From contig ONZQ02000006.1 in the NCBI GenBank assembly GCA_900312665.1, positions 1,063,126-1,127,125 of the forward strand: a stretch of DNA of 64,000 nt, read 5' to 3'. The position numbers were made by a program, and so were the translations under genes. Source of the stretch: Cephalotrichum gorgonifer. Lineage: Eukaryota; Ascomycota; Sordariomycetes; Microascales; Microascaceae. Positions 45,790-55,586 of this stretch are shown here, piece by piece (within the stretch, counting starts at the first letter, position 1; each line of letters opens with the position of its first letter). The notes beneath the pieces are model-generated. The model searched no databases, was not told the origin of the DNA, and saw only the letters and a program-made list of their open reading frames with translations.

Positions 45790-48700
45790 TCACACAATGT
45801 AGAAAACCCCACTGTCTTTCCAATGGCACCGGTCATGGCCCTCTTCAGCCTCTCCGCCCATGTTGTCATGGACGTATACTTCACCCACAAGGCGGAACAT
45901 GCCAGACGGCCCAGCATCGGGCGGCTGTTCTCGCAGCACCACCGGCACACTGCACCCGTCCAGGATGCAGATGAAGTCGTCCTCCTGCATATCCGGCGGC
46001 CCGATGCCGAATAGCGAATCCTCCGACTCTGGTTCGCCCCAGTACTCACGATTGGTGCTCTCTTTCTCGCGCTCTCGGTCCCAGTAGTCCGGGTTCCTCG
46101 TCCCCCGGAAGAACCTCCGGTTCCACGTCACTCGGCGCACGCGCTCGAGGTACTCCCGCAGCGTCTCCGAGTGGCCCTGGAGGAGCTCTCGGATGTTGAG
46201 GTCGCCGTTGTTGAAGGTGTCGGCCAGCTCGAGACACCGGTAGCACGCGCGCTGGTACCACGTCGGCGGTATCTGGCGCTGCCCGTCCCTGTCCGCCACG
46301 AGGCTTCTCCAGATCCGGTCCGGGACGCGGTCGTGCCTGGTTATCCCCGTCCAGCCTCCCAGAGCCAGTGCCTCGCGTAGAATCACGCCGCCCGTGGTCC
46401 GGGGGGAGACTCTACCGATCTTGGCAAGTATGAAACCCCTGGCTCGTAGGATATTTCTCTCGACTGGGACGGTGGCGACGCCAGAACTTGGCTCCTCGCT
46501 CTCGGGAGTCCCGGGGTAGCCCGGCATGCCGTTGATGCTAATAAATTTCCACCCCTCCGCGTCCTTGGTTGATGCCTTGTAGTTGCGCTGGTCGGCGGGA
46601 CCAACCAAGCTCTCCCCGTTCTTGCGCCCGCTGTAGACGTTCTCCGGCTCGCCAAACTCCGAGGAGGAAAGCAGCGGAATCCACGACGGGAGTGCACCTT
46701 CCGCAGAATCGGCGGCTGTCTTGTTCGCCACGACGGGCATCGCCCAAGGGCGGCAGATGATGTCAAGACAGCGCGACGATGCAATGCAGAAGGAGATGAA
46801 GTCCCGGTATACTTCGATGGCGGGTTTTGAGTAGTCCACCTCGAGGGTGTGTTTGTGCTTTCCCTTTGGGGACCTGTTCTGCTTTCCCGGGTAGAAAGCG
46901 GATGCTTGGTCCGTATCGCTCGCGATACACACCAGGCTGTACACGAGATCTCGCGTGTCACTTGCATCAAACGTCTTGAGCGACGTAACCAGGGACTCAA
47001 GAGATTTGAGGGGCCGGACGAGCTTCAGGCGGGATGAATCCCCTTGGCCACTCGCCTTTGTGTGGAACAGCTTGCTCATGCTATCCAGAAGGATACAGGC
47101 TCCGAAAGAGTTGATCTCGCCGAGCGTATCGTGTCCGTCTCGGAAATCCTTGGCGTCGAGAAGTCTTCTGATGGACCCCTGGTTCGACGCTAACAAGGAG
47201 ACGGCATCCGCAAAGTCGACCCAGTGGACGGCCTGCTCGCCACAGTGTACCGTCGCTCTCTCGGAAGCCAGAGAGATCTCTTGGACCACCCAGCGGCGGG
47301 AGAACCACCTGTCTCTCATGAGCTCGGCGAGGTTCAACCACTTGTGGACCTGGGTCGGGTCCGCCAGATACTTGTGCAGTCGCGCAAAGTCCATGATCTC
47401 GGTGACGAACTCCATTGCGCTCTTGCTGTGGCCGTCGTCATCACCCTCTCCGAGCCAAATGCATACGTTCTTGGCCGAGTTGTAGATGTTGACCATTTCT
47501 CCCAGCTGCTGCGTCTTCTCCCCCATGTCTTTCTGGTTGATGCACATGAAGTCCACCCACAGGCTCACCGTAACATCCTGCCTGCGCAAGCGTAGCAAGG
47601 CGCGGAACAGGTTGTTGCGTATCGGGATCCGGAAAGCGTACTTGATGGCGTGTCCCCATGACCCGGGGTCTTTCCCCACGCTCTTGAGGACCCGTTTCGG
47701 TACAAGATACAGCCTTCCGTTGCAAGCGGAGTCGCCCCAGTGGTAGGAGAGCGCCGCATAGTCCGGTGGATTATCCAGGTCCAGCTCTTGCGTGTCGAGA
47801 GCGCAGAGGAGTGGGTAAGCCATACTTGGCGCAGGGCTCACGACGAGGAGCCGGATCTCACCTCTTTCCAAAGGGCGGTTGTAGATTTCCAGTTCTGCCG
47901 GGAAGGCGCTAGAGAAGTGATGACCCCCTCCCTGAGAAACGAGCTCACCCACATCTCGCGACCGCACATCTATGGAAGCCTGGCTCTTCATCCATGCGGT
48001 CTCGAGAAAGAGTTCCCTTTGGAGAGCCGTCTGGAGAGTTTGTATCTGGCGGATATCCCTGGTCGTACGCTGAACCTGGACGACGCGCTCCTCCAGCACT
48101 TCGATCCTCTTCAGAATCTCGAGTATTCGCCTCGTCTGTTCCGTCTTGTCCTCTTCGTTGTTCGACCCGTTGTCCGAGCTCTCGGACGAGGAATCTTGAT
48201 ACTGCCAGTATTCGCGCCTCCTCCGTCTCGAATGCGTCGACCGGCCAAATCCAGAGGCGGATAAGTACTCCTGGTGGTCATTGACTTCTCTTTTGATTTT
48301 GACGAGACGCTTGAGTCGCCTGGAGTCCTTATTGAGCTGGGCCAGCTCTTCCTTCCTCGCCTCGTACTCATTCTCGCGGAGTTGCTTGTAAGCCAGGCTC
48401 TCATCCTTGACCGATGCGAACAAGGAGATATCTTTTTGCTTCGACTCCTTAAGGATGGCGGCAAGAATCTTATTTTCCAGGTACTTGATTTCCTTTTCGA
48501 GATCATCCATCCTCTGCGTCGTTGATCGTTTGTGATGCGGTGCTGGCGGTCGCGGTGCTGGCGGTGCTAGTCCTCCGAGATGATACAGATCCGACGGCAC
48601 GACAGAACCGGAGCTGTTGCTGGGGGTGTTGGCGCCCTTTGCGGCGCCTACAAGTCCGAGCAGGGCCGCCTCATCCACCGGTTCGGCTTCTGGTAGCCTA

Positions 48701-49776
48701 GCTCTCACTTGCTTTACTTCCTTGTCTCCCAGGTCCCAATGGAGTCGCTGGGTTGGTTCTCCATCGCGGCTGTAGCTTGGATCCGGCGGTTCTTCAAGTT
48801 TGCTACTCTCTTCCGCATCTTCACCAGTTTTCCCAGTTGAAATGCCGCCCCGGCTGCGCTCAGCAACATTGGCATTGCCATCTCCCTTTGGCTCCATGGC
48901 AGTCGTCGAGTCTCCGATGGATTTTTTGGGCTCATCGCCCTCAATAGCACCACTCATTGATGCTGCGTATTTTCCGGAATCCCTTCTCTGTTTCAAACCC
49001 GAGTTATTGCTGACGCCGTTCACGCCCACGGTGGCCTTGCTCCCATCGCCACCCTCCTCCTCTTCGCCTTCGTTCAGATCAAGATCGTCACTCTCGTCGC
49101 TTTCATCACTCTCGTTGTCCCGTCTTTCTTCTGCTCTGTCTTCGTTCCCCCCAATTTCCTGTTGGTTCCCGTCGGTGATCCCGCCGTCTTCCTCCAAATC
49201 ATCGTCGGCATCCTCGGGATCCTCAGCATCCTTGTCTCGGAACTCTTTCACCTCGCGCTTGATGAGCTCGACTGTGAACTCGAGCTTCTTGCGCTCCAGT
49301 TTTCTCTTACGCCTTTCGAGACCCTTCTTACCGCCGGCCTCTGCATCAGCCGCCCCCTGCCGATTCTGCGCTACTGGGCTCCCATGGCTCTGGTTCATGG
49401 GCGTAAAGACACTCTCGAGGGCCTCGTTGGTCTTGTCGAAGCGCTCCTTGACCCTCTCGAGGACGCGCAAAAGCTGATCGTTGTCATGGGAGGTCCTGTC
49501 GAGGGCCTCTAGGCGCATACGTTCAACCTCTTCAACCTCCTTGCGAGAGAGATAGGCCTCTCGCAGGCGGGCAAGACGCTGCTCAAACCCCTTGGTTTCT
49601 TTGGCCAGCAGCCGTATGGCGGCCTCGATTGCTTCCGCTCGCTGCTTCGAGAAGGCATTGCCGGGAATCCGAAAGGAGGCGTGGTCGAATCGGATGCGTG
49701 TCTTAGCAGGTAGATAAGGAAGACTTGTGATGGTAGGGTCGTATGCCTTTGCCGTACTCGCTAGCTTACTATCCAT
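45790..49776 (-). CDS. HET-domain protein with 660-aa charged N-terminal extension
   Basis: Single-exon gene of 1328 aa. The HET domain, which drives heterokaryon incompatibility cell death in filamentous fungi, spans about residues 650-870. It has its three blocks: YAALSYHWGD, VDFMCINQKDMGEKTQQLGEM with NVCIWLGEGDDD, and MRDRWFSRRWVVQEISLA. The N-terminal part is unusual. Residues about 30-180 are heptad-like and charged (coiled coil), 180-250 are strongly Asp/Glu-rich, 300-400 are disordered, and 420-600 are again coiled-coil with KYLENKILAAILKES and ILKRIEVLEERVVQVQ. The C-terminus carries the usual degenerate region ending in DDFICILDGCSVPVVLR and FRLVGEVYVHD. No TM is seen. It faces the four-TM gene across a 1.2-kb divergent region. 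Confidence 0.9.
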   Translation of the reverse strand: MDSKLASTAKAYDPTITSLPYLPAKTRIRFDHASFRIPGNAFSKQRAEAIEAAIRLLAKETKGFEQRLARLREAYLSRKEVEEVERMRLEALDRTSHDNDQLLRVLERVKERFDKTNEALESVFTPMNQSHGSPVAQNRQGAADAEAGGKKGLERRKRKLERKKLEFTVELIKREVKEFRDKDAEDPEDADDDLEEDGGITDGNQQEIGGNEDRAEERRDNESDESDESDDLDLNEGEEEEGGDGSKATVGVNGVSNNSGLKQRRDSGKYAASMSGAIEGDEPKKSIGDSTTAMEPKGDGNANVAERSRGGISTGKTGEDAEESSKLEEPPDPSYSRDGEPTQRLHWDLGDKEVKQVRARLPEAEPVDEAALLGLVGAAKGANTPSNSSGSVVPSDLYHLGGLAPPAPRPPAPHHKRSTTQRMDDLEKEIKYLENKILAAILKESKQKDISLFASVKDESLAYKQLRENEYEARKEELAQLNKDSRRLKRLVKIKREVNDHQEYLSASGFGRSTHSRRRRREYWQYQDSSSESSDNGSNNEEDKTEQTRRILEILKRIEVLEERVVQVQRTTRDIRQIQTLQTALQRELFLETAWMKSQASIDVRSRDVGELVSQGGGHHFSSAFPAELEIYNRPLERGEIRLLVVSPAPSMAYPLLCALDTQELDLDNPPDYAALSYHWGDSACNGRLYLVPKRVLKSVGKDPGSWGHAIKYAFRIPIRNNLFRALLRLRRQDVTVSLWVDFMCINQKDMGEKTQQLGEMVNIYNSAKNVCIWLGEGDDDGHSKSAMEFVTEIMDFARLHKYLADPTQVHKWLNLAELMRDRWFSRRWVVQEISLASERATVHCGEQAVHWVDFADAVSLLASNQGSIRRLLDAKDFRDGHDTLGEINSFGACILLDSMSKLFHTKASGQGDSSRLKLVRPLKSLESLVTSLKTFDASDTRDLVYSLVCIASDTDQASAFYPGKQNRSPKGKHKHTLEVDYSKPAIEVYRDFISFCIASSRCLDIICRPWAMPVVANKTAADSAEGALPSWIPLLSSSEFGEPENVYSGRKNGESLVGPADQRNYKASTKDAEGWKFISINGMPGYPGTPESEEPSSGVATVPVERNILRARGFILAKIGRVSPRTTGGVILREALALGGWTGITRHDRVPDRIWRSLVADRDGQRQIPPTWYQRACYRCLELADTFNNGDLNIRELLQGHSETLREYLERVRRVTWNRRFFRGTRNPDYWDREREKESTNREYWGEPESEDSLFGIGPPDMQEDDFICILDGCSVPVVLREQPPDAGPSGMFRLVGEVYVHDNMGGEAEEGHDRCHWKDSGVFYIV

Positions 49777-50996
49777 TTTGCGGAGAGGCTGACAATAGTA
49801 TACTCTAACAGAGGATCGGAATAGGGGATGTTTCCATCAAGAGTAAAGGTGATGAAGATGCTAACGGAGGTTCTATTACATGTCGATGCAATATGGATTG
49901 GGGCGTGGGACTCAGTTCAGTACAGAGAGCCAAAAGGAAAGCGGTGGTAATAATATTCAAAACGCATCGGGCTGCTGGGGGCCATTTTCGATGGTGTTCC
50001 AACTCCGCCGCTCCACCGCGAAGGTAAGGGAGGGGTGGGAGACGCGGGAAGGCGTCTGATACAGCGAGGCGGATGGAAATAGAAACGGGGCGGCTGGTAT
50101 TTTGATACATCACTTCTCACCGAGCCAGCCTCAGTGTAAGAGTTCCATCGAGGTGCCCCCCAACAGCTTCGTCCGCTTCGGCCCGTCCAATAAAGAGACT
50201 GACGCTCGACCACTACTCATGCCAAGTCTATAGTTCGCCATCGTCAAGACCGGTGAGTCGAATATATCTCCTCTAGCATTGGTCCAGAGCGAAATAGCAG
50301 GGCTAGGTGCTGGGTCTAAAGAAGGGGGGGTACCTGACTTCCTGCGGGAAGATGCCCATCACGCCTACCTTGTTTGTCTAGTAATAGTAATAATCAACGA
50401 ATATCACTTATTACACTTCGTTCTCATATCACCTAACGCCAGCCTTGTCATACCCCATTATGACTTCTCACACATCAGTAAGGGATAGGAATGCAACCCC
50501 CCAGAAAGAGAGATCCAGTAAGGACGCTTTCCGCTACACCCCCCCCCCAGCCTGACCGGACGCAATCGGCGAAATTCATATTTCGAAAAGGCATATTACC
50601 GTGGTTGCAGCCGTAACAGCCTCAAGAAGAGCTTGCGGGGAGAAGAAACCGGGCTGGCCTTGGACAACCACCTCCCGAAGGAGGAATCCCGGTGCCTGTA
50701 AACGTTGCATGCGAAAACTGTATAGAGTACACAAGATGTAGCCAACCTTCTTAGGATGCCGATACCGCTGCCTGAGAGAGTACGAGTATGCAACCCCTGT
50801 CCCCTCTCTTAGGAAATGTCCTTAACTACCACGGGGTATCTCTACCTTGATCTATCGATTATATCGCTGACCACATACTTGATCTTTCTCAAGAAACGAA
50901 CCAAAAGGAAAAGGTACCATTCGTGCAGTACTATTATCTTCTCAATCAAAGCCGTGCCTTGGGCATCTTGACAATCACTACCGCGAGCGCACCAGG
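49777..50996. other. Divergent intergenic region, HET and four-TM genes
   Basis: About 1.2 kb between divergent start codons; it must hold both promoters. A C-rich run lies near 50540. Short frames at 49805-50213 (-) and 50279-50488 (+) have no support. Confidence 0.45.
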
Positions 50997-52123
50997 ATGG
51001 TAAACGCTATGATCGTACCAGTAAAAGTGGCAGTACGTATTCCCAAACCTAGAAAGATTGGGTGGGGTCTAATAATCCCTTTCCACAGCGGGAATCGGGC
51101 TCCCTCCTCCACGTCAAGACGCCCAACATCTCTCTGGATGCCGCCGGGCTAGTCGCCCTGGCCGACCTCACGACCATCCAGCAGCGCACGGCGCTTACCG
51201 GAGACGCCGTCCTCTGCGACATCTTCGTCATATGCCCGGGGATCCACGCGCAGAAGGGATCGGTGAGCCTCAACGGGGGAGAATATCCCGCCTGCGCGGC
51301 GCTCACGAGCGGCTATGTCTTCCGCATCGAAAACCCCGCGACGGTGTATTACCTCCAGCAGGTCGGCCGGACGGGCTTCTTGACAACTCTCGAGGTCGGC
51401 CGGCTCTTTTCGGAGGGAGAGCGTCCGCCGTTCTGGAGCCTCTCTACCATGTTCTCGCATTACAATACGACCGTCACATCCACGCTCGCCTACGCGACTG
51501 CCGTGATTTGGAGTATTACCGTCATCGTTCTCGTGGGCGCGGCCCGGGACTGGTGGGCCCTCGGGATGATATTCCTGCTCATGCTGTCCCGCCTCGGGAA
51601 CGTCTTGATCATCCGCCGCCGCGCCCGTGGCGAGAAGTGGTCCGGCGCATCGGAGGAGGGCGAACAGGGGGACCTGCTCGTCCTCCTCAGCCAGGACAGA
51701 TGGATCCGGATGAAGGGCGCCGTCGACGACTTGAAGAAGTGTACCTCGGGCCAGTGGCTCCGAGACGAGAGCAACGCGGAGAGCTGGATCACCGCGCTAG
51801 CCACATTGCTGGTATACTTGGCCGCTGCGCTGACGAGCAACGCTGAGCTGTTCGGCCAGATTCTCATTCTTTGCCTCCTCATTGGCAACGCTGGCTTGCT
51901 GGCCATTGCGAACTTCGCGACGAAGGAGCTGCAGATGCATGGCATCAAGATCAAGGTGCTTGGAGAGCCGGTCAAGTACCGTAGGCGGAGAGACCTGGCG
52001 GATGCCCTGGTTGAGGAGACCAAGCGGGATGATTGGGCTGTTCGGATGGGCATGATCGTGAAGGACAAGTGCCCGAAGTGCAGCAATGGTTGCGACTGCG
52101 TTGACACCGCAGCCGTTATGTGA
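50997..52123 (+). CDS. Uncharacterised four-TM protein with Cys-rich tail
   Basis: Exons 50997-51032 and 51089-52123 total 1071 nt, 356 aa. The 12-codon first exon was chosen because the long frame otherwise lacks an ATG, and an intron with GTACGT donor, CTAAT branch and CAG acceptor restores a start (MVNAMIVPVKVA). The first 130 residues are soluble, with LADLTTIQQRTALTGDAVLCDIF. Two TM pairs follow: LAYATAVIWSITVIVLVG with MIFLLMLSRLGNVLII, then SWITALATLLVYLAAALTS with ILILCLLIGNAGLLAIANF. The tail has KCPKCSNGCDCVD, a C-x2-C-x3-C-x-C cluster that could bind a metal. The general layout is common among unnamed fungal membrane proteins near HET genes; no function is assigned. Confidence 0.75.
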
Positions 52124-54018
52124 ACGTCTACGGTACCATGTGCGTGACTTTTTTATTTACTCGGAAGGCCATACACTCTCATAGATAGTCTATTAAACAA
52201 GCCCCTTGGAAGATCTGGGCCTGAGAATTTTCTAAGGCCAGCAGCACGGCTGGGTAGGGCTGTGGTTCTTGTGTGATCTAAGGCTGCTATCTCCAGCGGC
52301 ACGAGCTTGCCACTTTTTTGGTGCTTTACAGTCAGGACTACATCAATCGTATGGTATACCTCGCTTAATCACACGATGTGCCCTTGCCCATCCTCTCGCG
52401 CCTCTTGAGAGCTATGCGTCCGAAGTGCTAACAGGGGCGCGGTGTTGCTGCTGTACTAACACATTAACACTACTTAACACAGAAATTCTGTGACTAGCTC
52501 AGATACAGGAGTTTTGAATTGAGAACTCCAAGAGGAAGGGATGATGATAACAAGTGGCATGGGCATAGAATTACATGAGACAGGTGGGAGGAGGGACGGA
52601 GTCCTTCATCTTGAGTCGTCGAAAGTGGGCCAGTGTGTTAATGCCGCGCCCTCATAGGACAGCATTTCGAGGAACCGAAAACATACATGTAAGGATAATG
52701 GCTTGGCTTGTACGGTGCCGAACTTTATTACATGTATATATGCTCCAGGGCCGGGTTTAGATTAGACAGAGCAGCTCGGTAGCTGGGTATCACTCGTTGA
52801 TCTCAACTGGACTTGTGGGGTTTTGGATGTGGCTGGCTGTGCTTGTTCTGAGATATTGGACGCTCGCGCGGGCGTTAGCCCAGTTCGCGCCAGGAACAAC
52901 CCGCCCTCCCATTAGACAAACAACCCATGATTTTGCCCGCTCGCTTGGTTTCTCTGGAAAATCAATAATCCTAACCCGTTAGGATCCCCCAGTTCCCGTT
53001 CCAGAGAAATTTTCAAGCTTTGGACAATGCTCATCTCCCGTTGTCGTCCCGAGCTGTCGGTGTTGGGAGAGAGGCTCGGTGGTGACATGCATGTACAAGT
53101 ATGCAGCCCTGAGCTGAGTGCATTTGAGCAAGTTTCCTGCCCCTCCTTCCATCCCTGGAAGAGGCACAACCCAGCGATGGCGTCTAAGTGGAACCGCAGA
53201 CTCGAATATCCCCGCGTTATTGATCGTCCCAAAACTTTCTAGTTGGCTCCGTCGTTCCCGTTTCCTGGTTGTGCCATCCGAAGGAACTGGTAGAATTGCT
53301 CATATTGCCCACAAAGCTTGTATTTTGGAGCAATTAGAAGGGCCACTTAGCATTGGTCCCTGGTAGCTGTGGAATATAATCTCTAAATGTTTAAGTTCCC
53401 ATTTCTCGGTCGAGGGGGATGAGGAAGCAATCCCTGGAGCAAACCACACAGCACACGGACAGAGGGACCCCGCGGAGCTCCCCTCTTCCCGGCCCCCAAA
53501 GTCAGCCTCGCTACTCCTACCTCGGGCCTAACGACCAATTCGTAAAGTACCAAAGCGCGGGACAGGGAAACTTGCTCACGCTAAGCCTAATCTCTTGTCC
53601 CCGGCCAACGCTGGAGGGACAAACCAGGGTCCCCGAGAGAGGTCCAACCCCCTCCCATCCACTAGAAGCATTGCTTGGCGGGGGGAGAGTGAGCTTTGAA
53701 GTGCTTCCCCATCCACCCATCACCTCGGGGCGGGTGGGAGCGAGGTGATTTTGAAGCGCTGCGGGTGGAAGCGCCATGCATATGGCTCGATATAAAGAAA
53801 TCAGCTCCGCGCGGAAAACTACCGCTCCTGGGGGGTCCTTAATATAAAAAGAGGTCGTCTACCTTGACTTTCCCCTTTCGACGTCCGGCGTCACTTACTT
53901 CCGCTCTCCGACTTACATACTCCCAAGTCTTGAGAGTGTTCTTACCAACCCACCCCGTTAAACACCAATCAGGACCGGCGGCCTCATTTGTTTCGAGAAA
54001 ACATACATATCCTTCACC
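52124..54018. other. Long intergenic region upstream of BIM1-like gene
   Basis: About 1.9 kb. Several short frames (for example 53419-53748 and 52575-52760) have no motif, signal peptide or paired splice sites. The right end is the promoter of the BIM1-like gene. Nothing else is supported. Confidence 0.4.
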
Positions 54019-54832
54019 ATGACCATCAAGAATGTACTCCTCTTCGCGGGGGCTGCCACCGCCCACTTCGGCCTCACCTTCCCCCCGTGGCGCGCCGACA
54101 CCCTGACGTCCGACGAGGAAACGACGGGCTACAACCAGCGCATCTACCCTTGTACGTAAATGCTCCTCCCTCCCATCCCCATCCAGCCCTCCTATCTTCT
54201 CGCTTATTCTCCCCATTCTTCCCCCACTAACACCCAAACCAGGCGCCAACGTCCCGGGCGACCAGGGCCCCACAACAGACTGGCCCATAGACGGCGGTTC
54301 CCTAACCCTCGACCTTCACCACAACTGGACCTATGTCTTCCTCAACCTCGGCCTCGGCTCAAACGTCACCAACTTCAACGTCACCCTCACCCCGCAGCCC
54401 TGGAACGTCACGGGCAAGGGCGACCTGTGTGTCCCTCAGCTCCCGCTCGACCTCGACGTGGAAGAGGGCCAGGAGGCGAGCCTTCAGGCCGTGACGGTGG
54501 GCCACGACGGTTCCGCGCTGTATAACTGCGCCAACGTGCGCCTCGTGAAGGAAGCCAAGGCCTACGGTGGGGAGGAGTGCAAGACGGCCGATGGGTTGAG
54601 CTATTACGTCGTGGGCGAGGTGGTGGACCCTATTACTAGCAGCGGCGAAGTCCCTGAGGCGTCGGGGCAAGGGGGCGAGAATACGAATGGGGGCAGTAAC
54701 GAGAGCGAGGGCGGGGGCTCGGGCGGTAGTGAGACTCAGGGAGGTGGTGGCTCGGGGGCCGTGGGCGCGCGGGTTCCGGCCTTCTCCGCGCTCGGGCTGG
54801 CCTTCGCCTTCACCGTCGGTTTGATGCTTTAA
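54019..54832 (+). CDS. BIM1-like (X325) GPI-anchored copper-binding protein
   Basis: Exons 54019-54151 and 54243-54832 total 723 nt, 240 aa. The signal peptide (TIKNVLLFAGAATA) is followed directly by HFGLTFPPWR. Cleavage there would expose an N-terminal His, as in LPMO-like X325 proteins whose copper brace serves copper uptake rather than polysaccharide oxidation. Family marks: GSLTLDLHHNWTYVFLNLGLGSN with a second His, NFNVTLTP, GDLCVP and SALYNCANVRL. Cysteines pair as expected for two disulfides. The C-terminal 70 residues are Gly/Ser/Glu-rich and end in a hydrophobic stretch (SALGLAFAFTVGLML), a GPI-attachment signal. In Cryptococcus, BIM1 works with a CTR transporter; such a gene lies 38 kb away in this window. 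Confidence 0.85.
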
Positions 54833-55586
54833 GGAGGGCCACCCCCCCTCGCACTTATTTGCGGCTGGAGAATTTCCATTTAGTTGAGATACCACATTCG
54901 AGAATAGAGACGACTTTTGATGAGGAATAGAGCGGGATGTATCCGTGTTCTAATGTATATCGTAATGCATAAACCATCAAACTGCAAGCAAAACAAAAGC
55001 TGCGAGTGTATATATGTATATATATAAATGCAAATGAGCCATCCCCCCCCTCAGACGATGCCAGTAATGAAGCTGGGCGCAGAGGGTTCGGGGCAAAAAA
55101 GAAAAGGAAAAAAAATCAAGTTCACGATATTTGCAAGGAATATGCCATGCCTCCAATCGTTTGACCAACAAGAACCAATGTGCAACCATCTCATCAACTC
55201 TCCCACTCCATAAAAAGAAAAAAAAAGGCGAGAGGGGGTGGGAACGAAGAACCCAAAGTCAAAAAGGCCAATGAGTAAAACCAACCTCCTCCTCCCTCCC
55301 AAAGAAAAGTAAACTGAAATGACAATGACAAATCATGGTATCTCCGAAACGCCCAAGAATCAACAAATCCCTACGCCCCAATGCAGATAGGGCGGGAGTG
55401 AGACAAAAACCGTGACACCTATAACAAACATCAAAGACGATGTCACAACACGCACAAGGGTATATATCCACACCGTGACCCCCGAAAGCCGACCCGCGTC
55501 CCGCGCCCCGCATCCGAACAGAGGAAATCCTACACGCCCCGCGACGAAACGGATAAATGGCACCGCGAACCCTTCGCCTAGGGTTC
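54833..55586. other. Convergent 3' region, BIM1-like gene and kinase
   Basis: About 750 bp, A-rich on the + strand, with a TATATATGTATATATATA stretch at about 55012-55026. 3' UTRs only. Confidence 0.45.
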
